Positions 36,788 to 46,718 of a stretch of 64,000 bases of DNA are shown piece by piece (the stretch's first letter is position 1; each line of letters begins with the position of its first letter). This DNA comes from an uncultured Anaerobiospirillum sp. (GTDB lineage: Bacteria > Pseudomonadota > Gammaproteobacteria > Enterobacterales > Succinivibrionaceae), in the NCBI GenBank assembly GCA_944389615.1, contig CALXNA010000015.1:1-64000 (forward strand), written 5' to 3'. The notes under the pieces were generated by a model. That model saw only the letters and a program-made list of their open reading frames with translations. It searched no databases and was not told where the DNA came from. Made by a program: the position numbers and the translations under genes.

Positions 36788-37293
36788 ACATCTGGCCGCC
36801 CCCAAAACTAGCGCCTCCTCACCGCGCGCTCGCGCGAAGGCGCGTGGCGCCGCGCCCGGCAGCGCAGGCTGCCTAGGCCGCGCCTAGGCCGCTCTCCGCG
36901 CAGCTCGGAGCAGGACGCCGCTACAAGGCCACTACCGCGGCCTCTGGGGCTGCTGAGCGGGGCTGCTGAGCGGGGCTGACACTGCCGTGCACGTTTTAGC
37001 GTCCGTGCGGGCTCTAACGCGTCCCGTAGCGTAGGCGCTGCCCAGACGGATTAAACCTGTGCTGCGGGTAGCAGGGCCTAAGAGGTCTCTAAGACTGAGG
37101 ACCGATACGGCGCGCGCACTGGTTGCCTGCTCTGACGATTAAGGTGCGACCTTGGCTAAGTTCATGGGATAGGTGGGATGGGCGTACGCTGCCGGTGGCT
37201 CGTGCGCGGGGGGTAGGGGCGCAGACCGCATTGGCGGTGACGTCTGGGAGATGGGGCTTGAGAAGTGCGGTGTCTAGATACAACGTATGGGCA
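36788..37293. other. Intergenic, GC-rich
   Basis: No gene is supported. A 13-bp repeat (GGGGCTGCTGAGC type, about 2.6 copies, 36946-36979) and short palindromes are seen. Confidence 0.5.
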
Positions 37294-37320
37294 CAAAAAA
37301 AGTAGCCTGAAGCTACTTTC
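37294..37320 (-). terminator. Terminator of tRNA-fMet transcript
   Basis: On the minus strand AAAGTAGC pairs with GCTACTTT and a run of seven T follows. A second small stem, CCAACTC/GAGTTGG (37333-37350), touches the tRNA 3' end. Confidence 0.85.
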
Positions 37321-37347
37321 TTGATTGGAGCGCCAACTCATAAGAGT

Positions 37348-37424
<77 letters not shown>

Positions 37425-37437
37425 ATTGAATGAGTGC

Positions 37438-37466
37438 ATTATAGTGAGCACGATCACGCCTGTCAA
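37438..37466 (-). promoter_or_regulatory. Consensus sigma-70 promoter of tRNA-fMet
   Basis: On the minus strand TTGACA (37466-37461), 17 bases, and TATAAT (37443-37438): a perfect consensus. The tRNA starts 13 bases beyond the -10. Confidence 0.92.
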
Positions 37467-37725
37467 CAATAATGCTCAGAAAATTTTAAGATTATGGTGC
37501 ACCTGCCGAAATCGGAGCGCCCAAGCGCTTATTTAAGGCCTTGGTGCGGCGCCGCGCGCTATGCGGCTAAATTGCTCTGTGAGCTTCACACCTTGCGTGG
37601 GGCTCGGCGCAGCGTGGTTCTGCCCTCATGAGCTGCCGATCTGAGCCTACGCGGTGGGCTGGTGCTGAGAGCGCGCAGGATAAGGCAGTGCCGCAGCGCT
37701 GCCTTGTTTGGCCCAAAGGGCCGCT

Positions 37726-38067
37726 TTACTTCTTGCTCTTAGGAGCGACATCAACCGTGAAGACGGAGTTGTCGCCGCCAAAGGAGTTGGCGCAATAGGA
37801 CTCGGCCTTCCAGTCGTTGTCAAACTTGACCGAGCCATCAGGCATGATGTACTTGAAGCGGTACTGATAGCTCGACTGTAAGTCGGTTGGGACGGTGATC
37901 GAACCGCAGTAGGTGCCATTGTGCTGAGGCTTCATGGCAACGGGCTCCCAGCCATTGTGCTCGCAGATTAAGTAAATCTGGGAAGCCCCTTGGACTGCTT
38001 CTTTGGTGATGTAGAAGGTAATGGTGATCTTCTTACCATTCTTACTTAAGGTCTTAGCGACGCTCAT
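37726..38067 (-). CDS. Stand-alone CBM48 (glycogen-binding) protein
   Basis: The 113-aa protein is a single early-set beta-sandwich of the isoamylase-N/AMPK-glycogen-binding type (CBM48). It shows ITITFYITKEAVQGASQIYL, EHNGWEPVAMKP, GTYCGSITVP, YQYRFKYIMPDGSVKFDND and the closing FTVDV strand. Aromatic residues suited to sugar stacking are present. No enzyme domain is attached. In family terms such domains dock branching or debranching enzymes, or regulators, onto glycogen; the role of a free domain is unknown. It has AAGGAG before the ATG and a long structured leader. glgC and glgA lie 18-21 kb away on the same strand. Confidence 0.8.
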   Translation of the reverse strand: MSVAKTLSKNGKKITITFYITKEAVQGASQIYLICEHNGWEPVAMKPQHNGTYCGSITVPTDLQSSYQYRFKYIMPDGSVKFDNDWKAESYCANSFGGDNSVFTVDVAPKSKK

Positions 38068-38160
38068 GACAAAGCTCCTTGCGTAACCTCAGGCCTCGGT
38101 GCGTTACTGGGCGCAGCCCGGTGGTAACAACGAAGAGGTGAGAGCAAAAACGAACAGCAA

Positions 38161-38215
38161 CCGACATAGGACATCCTGTCCTATGTGGTGCTTGGGGCAT
38201 CCTGCCCCGGGTCGG
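38161..38215 (-). promoter_or_regulatory. Two GGA-loop hairpins in CBM48 leader, CsrA-site-like
   Basis: On the minus strand GGGGCA-GGA-TGCCCC and ACATAGGACA-GGA-TGTCCTATGT form perfect stems of 6 and 10 pairs, each with a three-base GGA loop; CCGAC and GTCGG enclose both. The second contains ACAGGATGT, close to the known CsrA target ACARGGAUGU. They lie 95-150 bases before the start codon, whose own SD also contains GGA. Confidence 0.55.
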
Positions 38216-38868
38216 CCTCAAGCTAAAACCTCCCTGTCCTAGCCTTAAGACTAACGATTGTGGCAGCTGCAAGACCCAGCTGCACCCTAGGCGGTAACCT
38301 CATGTTGCCACTGCTAGAGCACCGGCTGCGCCTTAGAGGACAAGCCCTAGAGGTAAGACCCTAGAGGTCAAGCCCTCCGATGCAGACTGAGGATTAGCTA
38401 TATCCCACCTGCAGTCCCCATGATGAGGACTGTCCTAGAACCCTCAGACCTATGAGGGTGCTAGGACAGGTCTCTTCTTAGGGGGGCCTAGGCACTGGGG
38501 TACGGCCGTGCGGCCGCGTAAGTTAAGCGCACAGATCAGGTTAGGCCTAGGTGCCCGCAGGGCCCTACGTACTCCCGCAGGTGGCCCGCGAGGGGGTAGG
38601 GGCTGTGTGATACCCGTACAATTGCACGATACATACAGCGATTATCCTAGGTTCCATTATAAGCCACTTGGAGGCGACAGAAAAGGCATAAATTACCCAT
38701 TTTTGTGATCACGCTGGGCGCTTTTGTACAGGCGAAGGCGGCAGGCCCCGCCCGGTGGCCGCTGGCGCGAGCCGAGGGTTGCCCCCTAGATACCCCCTGT
38801 GGGCTAGCCCCCTTGTCACAAGGGGGCTGCTCTGCCTTGTTTTTGGGCAGGAGCTTGAGGGCCTCCCT
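38216..38868. other. Region between CBM48 gene and mutH
   Basis: No gene. It contains three related CCTCTAGGG-type repeats (about 38330-38375, minus strand), a strong hairpin at 38431-38468 and possible -10 elements (ATTATA at 38656-38661, minus strand), which would imply a leader of up to 580 bases for the CBM48 gene. Confidence 0.45.
38431..38468. promoter_or_regulatory. Long hairpin with shared 16-mer
   Basis: TGTCCTAG-A-ACCCTCA pairs with TGAGGGT-G-CTAGGACA around a six-base loop. Positions 38436-38451 (TAGAACCCTCAGACCT) recur exactly at 58014-58029 upstream of glgA, in the same orientation relative to the minus-strand genes. Confidence 0.6.
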
Positions 38869-39684
38869 CTAGGACAGGGTGGCAACAAGGGGCTGGAGCA
38901 GGGCCGGGGTGAGACCTTGCTCGGCGCAGAAGCGCTGGAGCAGCTGGCGCGTGATCTCGGCGCGCAGGTAGTAGCCCTTAGGGGTGGTGGCCACGAAGTT
39001 GCCCTGTTCGTCGCGTACTTGGGTTGTGACCTTGGAGCTTAAGGCCTTGGGGCGCATCTGGATGATGGTGCCCATCGCCCCGGTGATCTGGTTGCTGCGC
39101 CCCGAGCAGATGAGCTCGTTGAACTCGTTGTAGTCCGCCGCGATTTGACTGAGCTCTTGGGGGCTGGGCTCGTAGAAGAAGTAGCCCAAGATCGGGCGTA
39201 GGGCAAGGGGCAGCTCCGGGGGCGCTAGCACCAAGACAAAGAGCAGGGAGCGCAGCTTGTGGTAGAGGTGCGACTCGGTAAATGGGATAAAGCGCTCGGC
39301 CTTGAGGTCACACATGCAGATGTAGGTAGCCTCTTTGAGGCTGAGGTCAAAGCTCAGTGACATGGTCTTAAGCTCGATGCCGAGCTGCGTAAAGTCCGGC
39401 ATCGGCAGGTTCTTGGCATCGGCCCCTAAGAAGATCTCAGTGAGCTGCCCGGCAAAGCCCTTGGTAGCCATGGTACTGTGCGGTACCTCAACCTGCGCGA
39501 GGGCCGCAAGCTCACCTAAGCTCCGCCCTAAGATCAGCTGCAAGCGCGCTCTGAGCTCGGCCTTGCTTTGCGGTGGGGTCAAGCTTAAGGGACTTAATAA
39601 GAGCTTCTTGCGGTAAAACGGCATCTCCGGGCGCAGGGGCTCGAGCGTAAAGTCGGGGATTGCGGGATCGAAGCGTGCGGCCAT
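38869..39684 (-). CDS. mutH: DNA mismatch repair endonuclease MutH
   Basis: MutH nicks the unmethylated strand at hemimethylated GATC sites when activated by MutS-MutL. The 271-aa protein has LGRSLGELAALAQ, KGFAGQLTEIFLGADA and the catalytic triad D97, E104, K106 in DFTQLGIELKT with E. coli spacing (D70, E77, K79). QMRPKALSSK and PKGYYLRAEITRQLL follow. E. coli MutH is 229 aa; the extra is mostly an N-terminal ~30 residues. TTAGGAGAG precedes the ATG. Its presence implies Dam methylation in the host. Confidence 0.93.
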   Translation of the reverse strand: MAARFDPAIPDFTLEPLRPEMPFYRKKLLLSPLSLTPPQSKAELRARLQLILGRSLGELAALAQVEVPHSTMATKGFAGQLTEIFLGADAKNLPMPDFTQLGIELKTMSLSFDLSLKEATYICMCDLKAERFIPFTESHLYHKLRSLLFVLVLAPPELPLALRPILGYFFYEPSPQELSQIAADYNEFNELICSGRSNQITGAMGTIIQMRPKALSSKVTTQVRDEQGNFVATTPKGYYLRAEITRQLLQRFCAEQGLTPALLQPLVATLS

Positions 39685-40075
39685 CGTTACTCTCCTAAGC
39701 TTTGACTGAGCCTCTCTTGCTAAGATGCCTCAGATTAGCCGATCGCGTGCCAAATGCAACTGACCACGGTAGCTTTCAGTATACGGGCTCTGCCCGGGCC
39801 CGAGCGCAGCGTAGGACAGGCACGATGATGGGCTCGTGCGCGGCGTGGGGCAGAGTGCGGCGCGGGGCGAGACTTTCTTTGCAAAGTGCGAGCTGGGCGC
39901 ACCCAGCCTTAGGGGCGCTGTGGGATAATGACTCTTGGTGCGTGCCGTGATGTTTATACCTTGGTGGAACTTAGCGGGCGTTGGCTGCTCTATTGCTTAA
40001 GAGAGGTTGTGGTGGGCCGTCAGGCTCGGGTCGAAGTTCACAACTGAGCTTCGGGCTTATCAGGTGGATAATGCG
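39685..40075. other. Divergent mutH-rppH intergenic region
   Basis: No gene is seen. A GGGATAAT -10-like motif (GATAAT 39924-39929) may serve rppH. A frame open upstream of rppH (from 40007) has no similarity. Confidence 0.4.
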
Positions 40076-40597
40076 ATGTTAGATCTTGATGGCTACAGGC
40101 CCAATGTGGGGATGGTGATCTTCAATCGCAAGGGGCAAGTACTGTGGGCGCGGCGGGTGCGCCAAAACTCTTGGCAGTTCCCACAAGGGGGCGTCAAGGA
40201 AGATGAAAGCGAAGAGCAAGCGATGTATCGCGAGCTCTACGAGGAGATGGGCTTGCGTGAGCAAGATGTCTACATCGTCCAGACCTCCCGGCACCACTAC
40301 CGCTACCGTATCCCTAAACGCATGCTCGAGAACCGTAAGGACAATAGCTACCAAGGCCAAAAGCAACGCTGGTTTCTGTTGACCTTGGATGATGATGTCG
40401 AGCTTGACGCTGTCATCCGCTTCAACCAAGGGCGCCATCCGGAGTTTGATGGCTGGCGCTGGGTCAGCTATTGGTATCCGGTACGCAATGCCGTGCCCTT
40501 TAAGCGTGACGTTTACCGCAAGATCTTAACCGAGTTCGCTCCGGCGGCCTTAGGCCTTGAGCTCAAGGCCAACTATGGGCCGAACCTCGTCATTTAG
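40076..40597 (+). CDS. rppH: RNA pyrophosphohydrolase RppH
   Basis: RppH removes pyrophosphate from the 5' end of mRNA, triggering RNase E decay. From ATG 40076 (AGGTGG ahead) it is 173 aa, starting [20 protein letters not shown] like the E. coli protein. The Nudix box (38-60) is complete: [20 protein letters not shown] then [23 protein letters not shown] is nearly identical to E. coli. It precedes ptsP, as in E. coli. Confidence 0.96.
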   Translation: MLDLDGYRPNVGMVIFNRKGQVLWARRVRQNSWQFPQGGVKEDESEEQAMYRELYEEMGLREQDVYIVQTSRHHYRYRIPKRMLENRKDNSYQGQKQRWFLLTLDDDVELDAVIRFNQGRHPEFDGWRWVSYWYPVRNAVPFKRDVYRKILTEFAPAALGLELKANYGPNLVI

Positions 40598-40693
40598 GGG
40601 CAGCCTGCGGCGCGCTATACTGAGCTAGGGCGCGCGGCGTAAGCAGGGAGTGTGGCCTTGCCTAGGTCAGCGCCCGGAGCTGGCAGCGCGTGC

Positions 40694-40765
40694 GGCCTTG
40701 CTGGGGCAGCGTGTGCGGGCCTTGCTGGGGCAGCGCGTGCGGGCCTTGCTGGGGCAGCGCGTGCG
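40694..40765 (+). repeat. 24-bp tandem repeat, 3 copies
   Basis: GGCCTTGCTGGGGCAGCGYG plus TGCG at 40694, 40718 and 40742, with a degenerate copy just before. It lies in the 364-base rppH-ptsP gap, which otherwise holds no gene. Confidence 0.9.
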
Positions 40766-40961
40766 GCACGATAGGACGGCGCAGGGCATGCGGCCTTGCG
40801 CCGATGACGATACTAAGGTGGGCGCTGGCGCCTTAAGCCCGCTGAAGCGGTGCTTGACCCAAGGTACGCCTGCCCTGAGTATCAGCCCGTTGGATCGCCC
40901 TTGGTGACCAAGGAGCCACGGGTCAGAGCAACAGACTTGTGAAAACTAAAGGAGAGTCTGG

Positions 40962-43250
40962 ATGGACGGAAAAGTATTTTTGCAAGCATTGCGTCAGATT
41001 ACGCAGGAGGTAGCAAGCGAGCCTGATCTGACTAAGGCCATGGCTTTGTTAGTGCAGCATATCCGTCGTACCACTGAAGCCGACTGCTGCTCCTTGTATC
41101 TGCTTGATGACTTCCGCAAGCGCTATCGCCTGATGGCCTCCGATGGCCTAGCCCAATCGGCCGTGGGCAAAGCCACCCTGCGCGCCGACGAAGGCTTGGT
41201 GGGCGTGGTCGGCTCCACCAACGAGATCTTGAACCTTGCCGATGCCTCCTCGCACCCAAACTTCAAGTACTTGCCGGACGTGGGCGAAGATGAGTACTTA
41301 TCCTTCCTCGGCGTCCCGATCTTAAATCAAGGTACGACCTTGGGCGTTTTGGTAATCCAAAGCAAGATCAAGCAGCTCTTCGGCGAGCAAGAAGAGTCCT
41401 TTATGGTGACTTTGGCCGCCCAGATCGGTTCGATCATCGTCTCGAGCAAGGAGCGCAATAGCGTCGAAGATGACGTGCTGCGCCGCGTCAAGGGCTTTGC
41501 CTCGACCGGCGATGTCGCCATTGCCCGGGCCTTGGTCTGGCAGCCGGAGACCTCGCTTGATGACATCAAGGTACAGACCTGCGATGACGCCATGATGCAG
41601 GTCGAGCTGTTCCAACAAGTCATGTTCCAGCTTCAAATCGAGATGGATCGTGCCACCTTAAAGCGCCAAGAAGGGGCCTTGGACTCGAGCTATGTCTCAG
41701 GCTACAGCCGCATGCTCGATGATGCGACCTTGCAAGATGAGATCGTGGCCGCCATTGAGGCCAATAACTATTTGGCGACGGCCGCCACCAAGGTGGTGAT
41801 CGAGCGCCGTATCGCTGAAGCGCAAGCTCAAGGGCGCAATGATCAGGCCTTCGACTTAAAGGACTTAGGTCAAGTCATCGTCTCGCGCTTAGTCCACGCC
41901 TACAACCGCGATGTCGATGTTTCCGAGCCGGTGGTGCTCATCATGGAGAATATCCCATCTTCGATGCTCACCGAGATGCCGGGCGATAAGGTGGTCGGTT
42001 TAGTGGCGACCTCGCAGGTGGCCAGCTCCCACGATTCGATCCTCGCCCGTGACTTCGGCATCCCCGCGGTCTTAGGCGCCAACCTCAATACTGCCGACAT
42101 CGATGGGCATATGGTGATTGTCGATGGCCGCAATTGTGAGGTGATCTTAGATCCACCGGAGTCGGTGATCGACGAGTTCAAGCAGCTCATCGCCCAAAGC
42201 AAGGAGCAGATGGATCTCTTTGCGCGCGAGAGCGGCACCGCGGTCACCTGCCTCGATGGGCGCCACATCAGCATCGGCCTTAACGCCGGTCTCAAGCAGA
42301 ATAGCTCTGAGGTGGTCAACGCCAGTGACAATATTGGTCTGTTCCGCACCGAGATTGCCTTTATGTTGTGCCAATCCTTCCCGAGCGAACAGCAGCAATA
42401 CGATTGGTATGCCCGCCTGTTAGAGCAGTTTGCGCCGAAGCCGGTGTGCATGCGTACCTTGGATGTGGGCTCGGACAAGGGTCTGTCCTATCTGCCGTCC
42501 AAGGAGGCCAACCCGGCCTTAGGCTGGCGTGGTGTGCGTGTCACCATGGATATGCCTAACATCCTGTACACCCAGCTGCGTGCCATGCTGCGCGCCCACC
42601 AAAAGTACGGCAACTTAGAGCTGATGATCCCAATGGTCTCGCGTCTTGAGGAAGTGCTCTTCGTCAAGAAGGCCATCATTGAGGTGGCCAACGAGCTGCG
42701 CGTGAAGACGGGCCAAGAGGTCACCTTGCCGCGCTTTGGCGTCATGATCGAAGTGCCATCGTGCATCTACCTCATGGACGAGTTAAGCCGCGAGGTCGAC
42801 TTCTTCTCGATCGGCAGTAACGATCTGATCCAATATCTGCTCGCAGTCGACCGCTCCAACCCACGCGTCAAGCGCTTTTTTGACTGCTTCCACCCATCGG
42901 TCGTACGCTGCTTACACGAGCTGTGCGCCAAGTCCGATGCCATGGGTAAGCGCATTACTGTCTGCGGCGAGAGTGCCGGTGACCCATTGTCAGCCTTGCT
43001 GCTCTTATCCTTGGGTTACACTTCGCTCAGCATGAACTACTCCTACATCGCCCGCATCAAGTATCTGCTGCGCCGCGTCAACTTCAGCGAGCTGCGTGCG
43101 CTCGGGGAGCAGGCCCTGACCTTGACCGAGAGTGCGGCCATTCGCGCGCTCTATGAGCAGTACGCGACCCAGCAAGGCTTGGGTAAGATCATCGCCTTGT
43201 ACCAACAGGATAATGGCGAACCTAACGCCGTGCACGCCGACACGGAATAG
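40962..43250 (+). CDS. ptsP: PEP-protein phosphotransferase PtsP (EI-Ntr)
   Basis: EI-Ntr takes phosphate from PEP and passes it to NPr in the nitrogen PTS, a regulatory chain. The 762-aa product (E. coli 748) has an N-terminal GAF domain (about 15-160; TEADCCSLYLLDD, FLGVPILNQG), the phospho-His domain with H357 in SQVASSHDSILARDFGIPAV, and the PEP-binding barrel with LFRTEIAFM, MRTLDVGSDK, FGVMIEVPS, FFSIGSNDLIQYLLAVDR and the Cys in ITVCGESAGDP. AAAGGAGAG precedes the ATG. A terminator follows the gene. Confidence 0.96.
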   Translation: MDGKVFLQALRQITQEVASEPDLTKAMALLVQHIRRTTEADCCSLYLLDDFRKRYRLMASDGLAQSAVGKATLRADEGLVGVVGSTNEILNLADASSHPNFKYLPDVGEDEYLSFLGVPILNQGTTLGVLVIQSKIKQLFGEQEESFMVTLAAQIGSIIVSSKERNSVEDDVLRRVKGFASTGDVAIARALVWQPETSLDDIKVQTCDDAMMQVELFQQVMFQLQIEMDRATLKRQEGALDSSYVSGYSRMLDDATLQDEIVAAIEANNYLATAATKVVIERRIAEAQAQGRNDQAFDLKDLGQVIVSRLVHAYNRDVDVSEPVVLIMENIPSSMLTEMPGDKVVGLVATSQVASSHDSILARDFGIPAVLGANLNTADIDGHMVIVDGRNCEVILDPPESVIDEFKQLIAQSKEQMDLFARESGTAVTCLDGRHISIGLNAGLKQNSSEVVNASDNIGLFRTEIAFMLCQSFPSEQQQYDWYARLLEQFAPKPVCMRTLDVGSDKGLSYLPSKEANPALGWRGVRVTMDMPNILYTQLRAMLRAHQKYGNLELMIPMVSRLEEVLFVKKAIIEVANELRVKTGQEVTLPRFGVMIEVPSCIYLMDELSREVDFFSIGSNDLIQYLLAVDRSNPRVKRFFDCFHPSVVRCLHELCAKSDAMGKRITVCGESAGDPLSALLLLSLGYTSLSMNYSYIARIKYLLRRVNFSELRALGEQALTLTESAAIRALYEQYATQQGLGKIIALYQQDNGEPNAVHADTE

Positions 43251-43310
43251 TTGCGGCTGACGCCGTCGCGCGCCCAGCGCCGCGCGCTGCTCGCGCCGCG
43301 TGGCGTTGCA

Positions 43311-43338
43311 CTCCGCGCTTTGCGCGCAAAGCGCGGAG
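43311..43338. repeat. 28-bp perfect palindrome
   Basis: CTCCGCGCTTTGCG is followed directly by its exact reverse complement, between ptsP and its terminator. Confidence 0.9.
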
Positions 43339-43348
43339 CGCCACTTCC

Positions 43349-43385
43349 ACCGTCCTCGGGCTTGCTGCCTGAGGGCGGTTTTTTA
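43349..43385 (+). terminator. Terminator after ptsP
   Basis: ACCGTCCTC pairs with GAGGGCGGT (one G-T pair), followed by TTTTTT. Confidence 0.8.
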
Positions 43386-43430
43386 TGGCACAATGACTAA
43401 GGTTCCGATTTTCTGTTTGAGAGGTGAGGC

Positions 43431-44225
43431 TTGAAGGTCTATCTTGATTTGATGCAGCGCATTTTAGACGAGGGCGTAGAGCGCGGCGATCGTACCGGCA
43501 CGGGGACGCTGTCCTTGTTCGGCACGCAGATGCGCTTTGATTTAAGCCAAGGCTTTCCGCTCTTGACCACCAAGAAGGTGCACCTGCGCTCCATCATCTA
43601 CGAGCTCTTATGGTTCTTAAAGGGCGATACCAACATCAAGTACTTGCATGACCATAAGGTCACCATTTGGGACGAGTGGGCCGATGAAAACGGCGATCTG
43701 GGCCCAGTCTACGGCAAGCAATGGCGCCGCTGGGAATGCGCCGATGGCCGCGTCATCGATCAGGTGGCCAACGTGGTCGAGCAGATCAAGCACAACCCCA
43801 ACAGCCGCCGCCTCATCGTCAGCGCTTGGAATGTGGCCGACGTCGACCAGATGGCTCTGCCTCCGTGCCACATGATGTTCCAGTTCTATGTGGCTCAGGG
43901 CAAGTTAAGCTGCATGCTCTATCAGCGCAGCTGCGACTTCTTCTTGGGCGTGCCGTTTAACATCGCCTCCTACGCCTTGCTCACCATGATGATGGCTCAG
44001 CAATGCGACTTGGAGCCGGGCGAGTTCGTTTGGACGGGCGGTGATACTCACCTGTACTTAAACCACTTAGAGCAGGCCAAGGAGCAGCTGATGCGCACGC
44101 CACGGGCCTTGCCGACCATGGTGTTAAAGCGTCGCCCTGAGTCGCTCTTCGACTACCAGTTTGAGGACTTTGAGCTGCGCGATTACGACCCATATCCGGT
44201 GATTAAGGCCCCGATTGCGGTATAG
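43431..44225 (+). CDS. thyA: Thymidylate synthase ThyA
   Basis: ThyA methylates dUMP to dTMP with methylene-tetrahydrofolate. At 264 aa it has exactly the E. coli length. The nucleophile is C146 in [11 protein letters not shown]; also seen are [39 protein letters not shown] in the form [11 protein letters not shown], and [14 protein letters not shown]. It starts with TTG, preceded by GAGGTGAGG; no ATG near this position fits the alignment. Confidence 0.97.
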   Translation: MKVYLDLMQRILDEGVERGDRTGTGTLSLFGTQMRFDLSQGFPLLTTKKVHLRSIIYELLWFLKGDTNIKYLHDHKVTIWDEWADENGDLGPVYGKQWRRWECADGRVIDQVANVVEQIKHNPNSRRLIVSAWNVADVDQMALPPCHMMFQFYVAQGKLSCMLYQRSCDFFLGVPFNIASYALLTMMMAQQCDLEPGEFVWTGGDTHLYLNHLEQAKEQLMRTPRALPTMVLKRRPESLFDYQFEDFELRDYDPYPVIKAPIAV

Positions 44226-44387
44226 GCGGCGCGCTCTGAGCGCGCGCAATCAGTACGTGCTGGCAACGCGCGTGGCAACGCGCACTGCCCTAGGAGCGGG
44301 CACGAGGGGCCCGTGGGCCCGCGCTTTGCCTTGCCTTAACTGAGCGGTGGACTAACCCCTGCTTATCTTTTTGCTGGGAGCTTTGTT

Positions 44388-46259
<1,872 letters not shown>

Positions 46260-46285
46260 CGCAAAGTTACCGCCGTCTTATGGGG

Positions 46286-46291
46286 TACAAT
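46286..46291 (+). promoter_or_regulatory. Possible sdhE -10 box
   Basis: TACAAT preceded by GGGG, 24 bases before sdhE. The same GGG-TAYAAT form is seen at the dcw, ftsZ and rcsF promoters. Confidence 0.4.
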
Positions 46292-46314
46292 ACGCGCCAA
46301 GATAGGAGGGTGCT

Positions 46315-46584
46315 ATGAGCGAAGTTAACTGGGGTAAGATTAAGTGGCAGTCCCGTCGGGGCATGCGCGAGCTGGATTTGATGCTCCTGCCCTTTGTCGA
46401 GCACGATCTGCCTAAGATGGACGAGTCCGTTTTAGCTGACTATATGGACTTACTGGACGCCACGGACTTGGAGCTATTCCGCTGGCTCCATCAGACGGCC
46501 GAGCCTGATAGCGAGCGCCGCCGCAAGATGGTTCAGACCATCATCGCCTGTCATGCCGGGCGCGCCGGACGCGAAGGCGTTTAG
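46315..46584 (+). CDS. sdhE: FAD assembly factor SdhE
   Basis: SdhE helps attach FAD covalently to succinate dehydrogenase or fumarate reductase flavoproteins. The 89-aa protein has the family signature SRRGMRELDLMLLPFVEHDL and the DLLDATDLELFRWL segment. AGGAGGG precedes the ATG. No sdh/frd genes are present in this window; in a succinate producer the client is more likely fumarate reductase (inference). Confidence 0.93.
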   Translation: MSEVNWGKIKWQSRRGMRELDLMLLPFVEHDLPKMDESVLADYMDLLDATDLELFRWLHQTAEPDSERRRKMVQTIIACHAGRAGREGV

Positions 46585-46718
46585 CCGCTTCTGCGCCGCA
46601 GCCCGCGCGGCCCGCACAGCCCGCCTGTGCGGCCTGCCCGTGTGGTGTGTGCGGGCGCTAACATACCCCGGAGCCGGGGCTCTCATTCTCTTTTTGTTTG
46701 GTGGAACTAGCAGCAGTG

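Noticed and set aside
44226..44387. glmS ribozyme or riboswitch upstream of glmS
   Set aside because: That ribozyme is a Gram-positive feature, and no matching conserved core is visible in the short gap.
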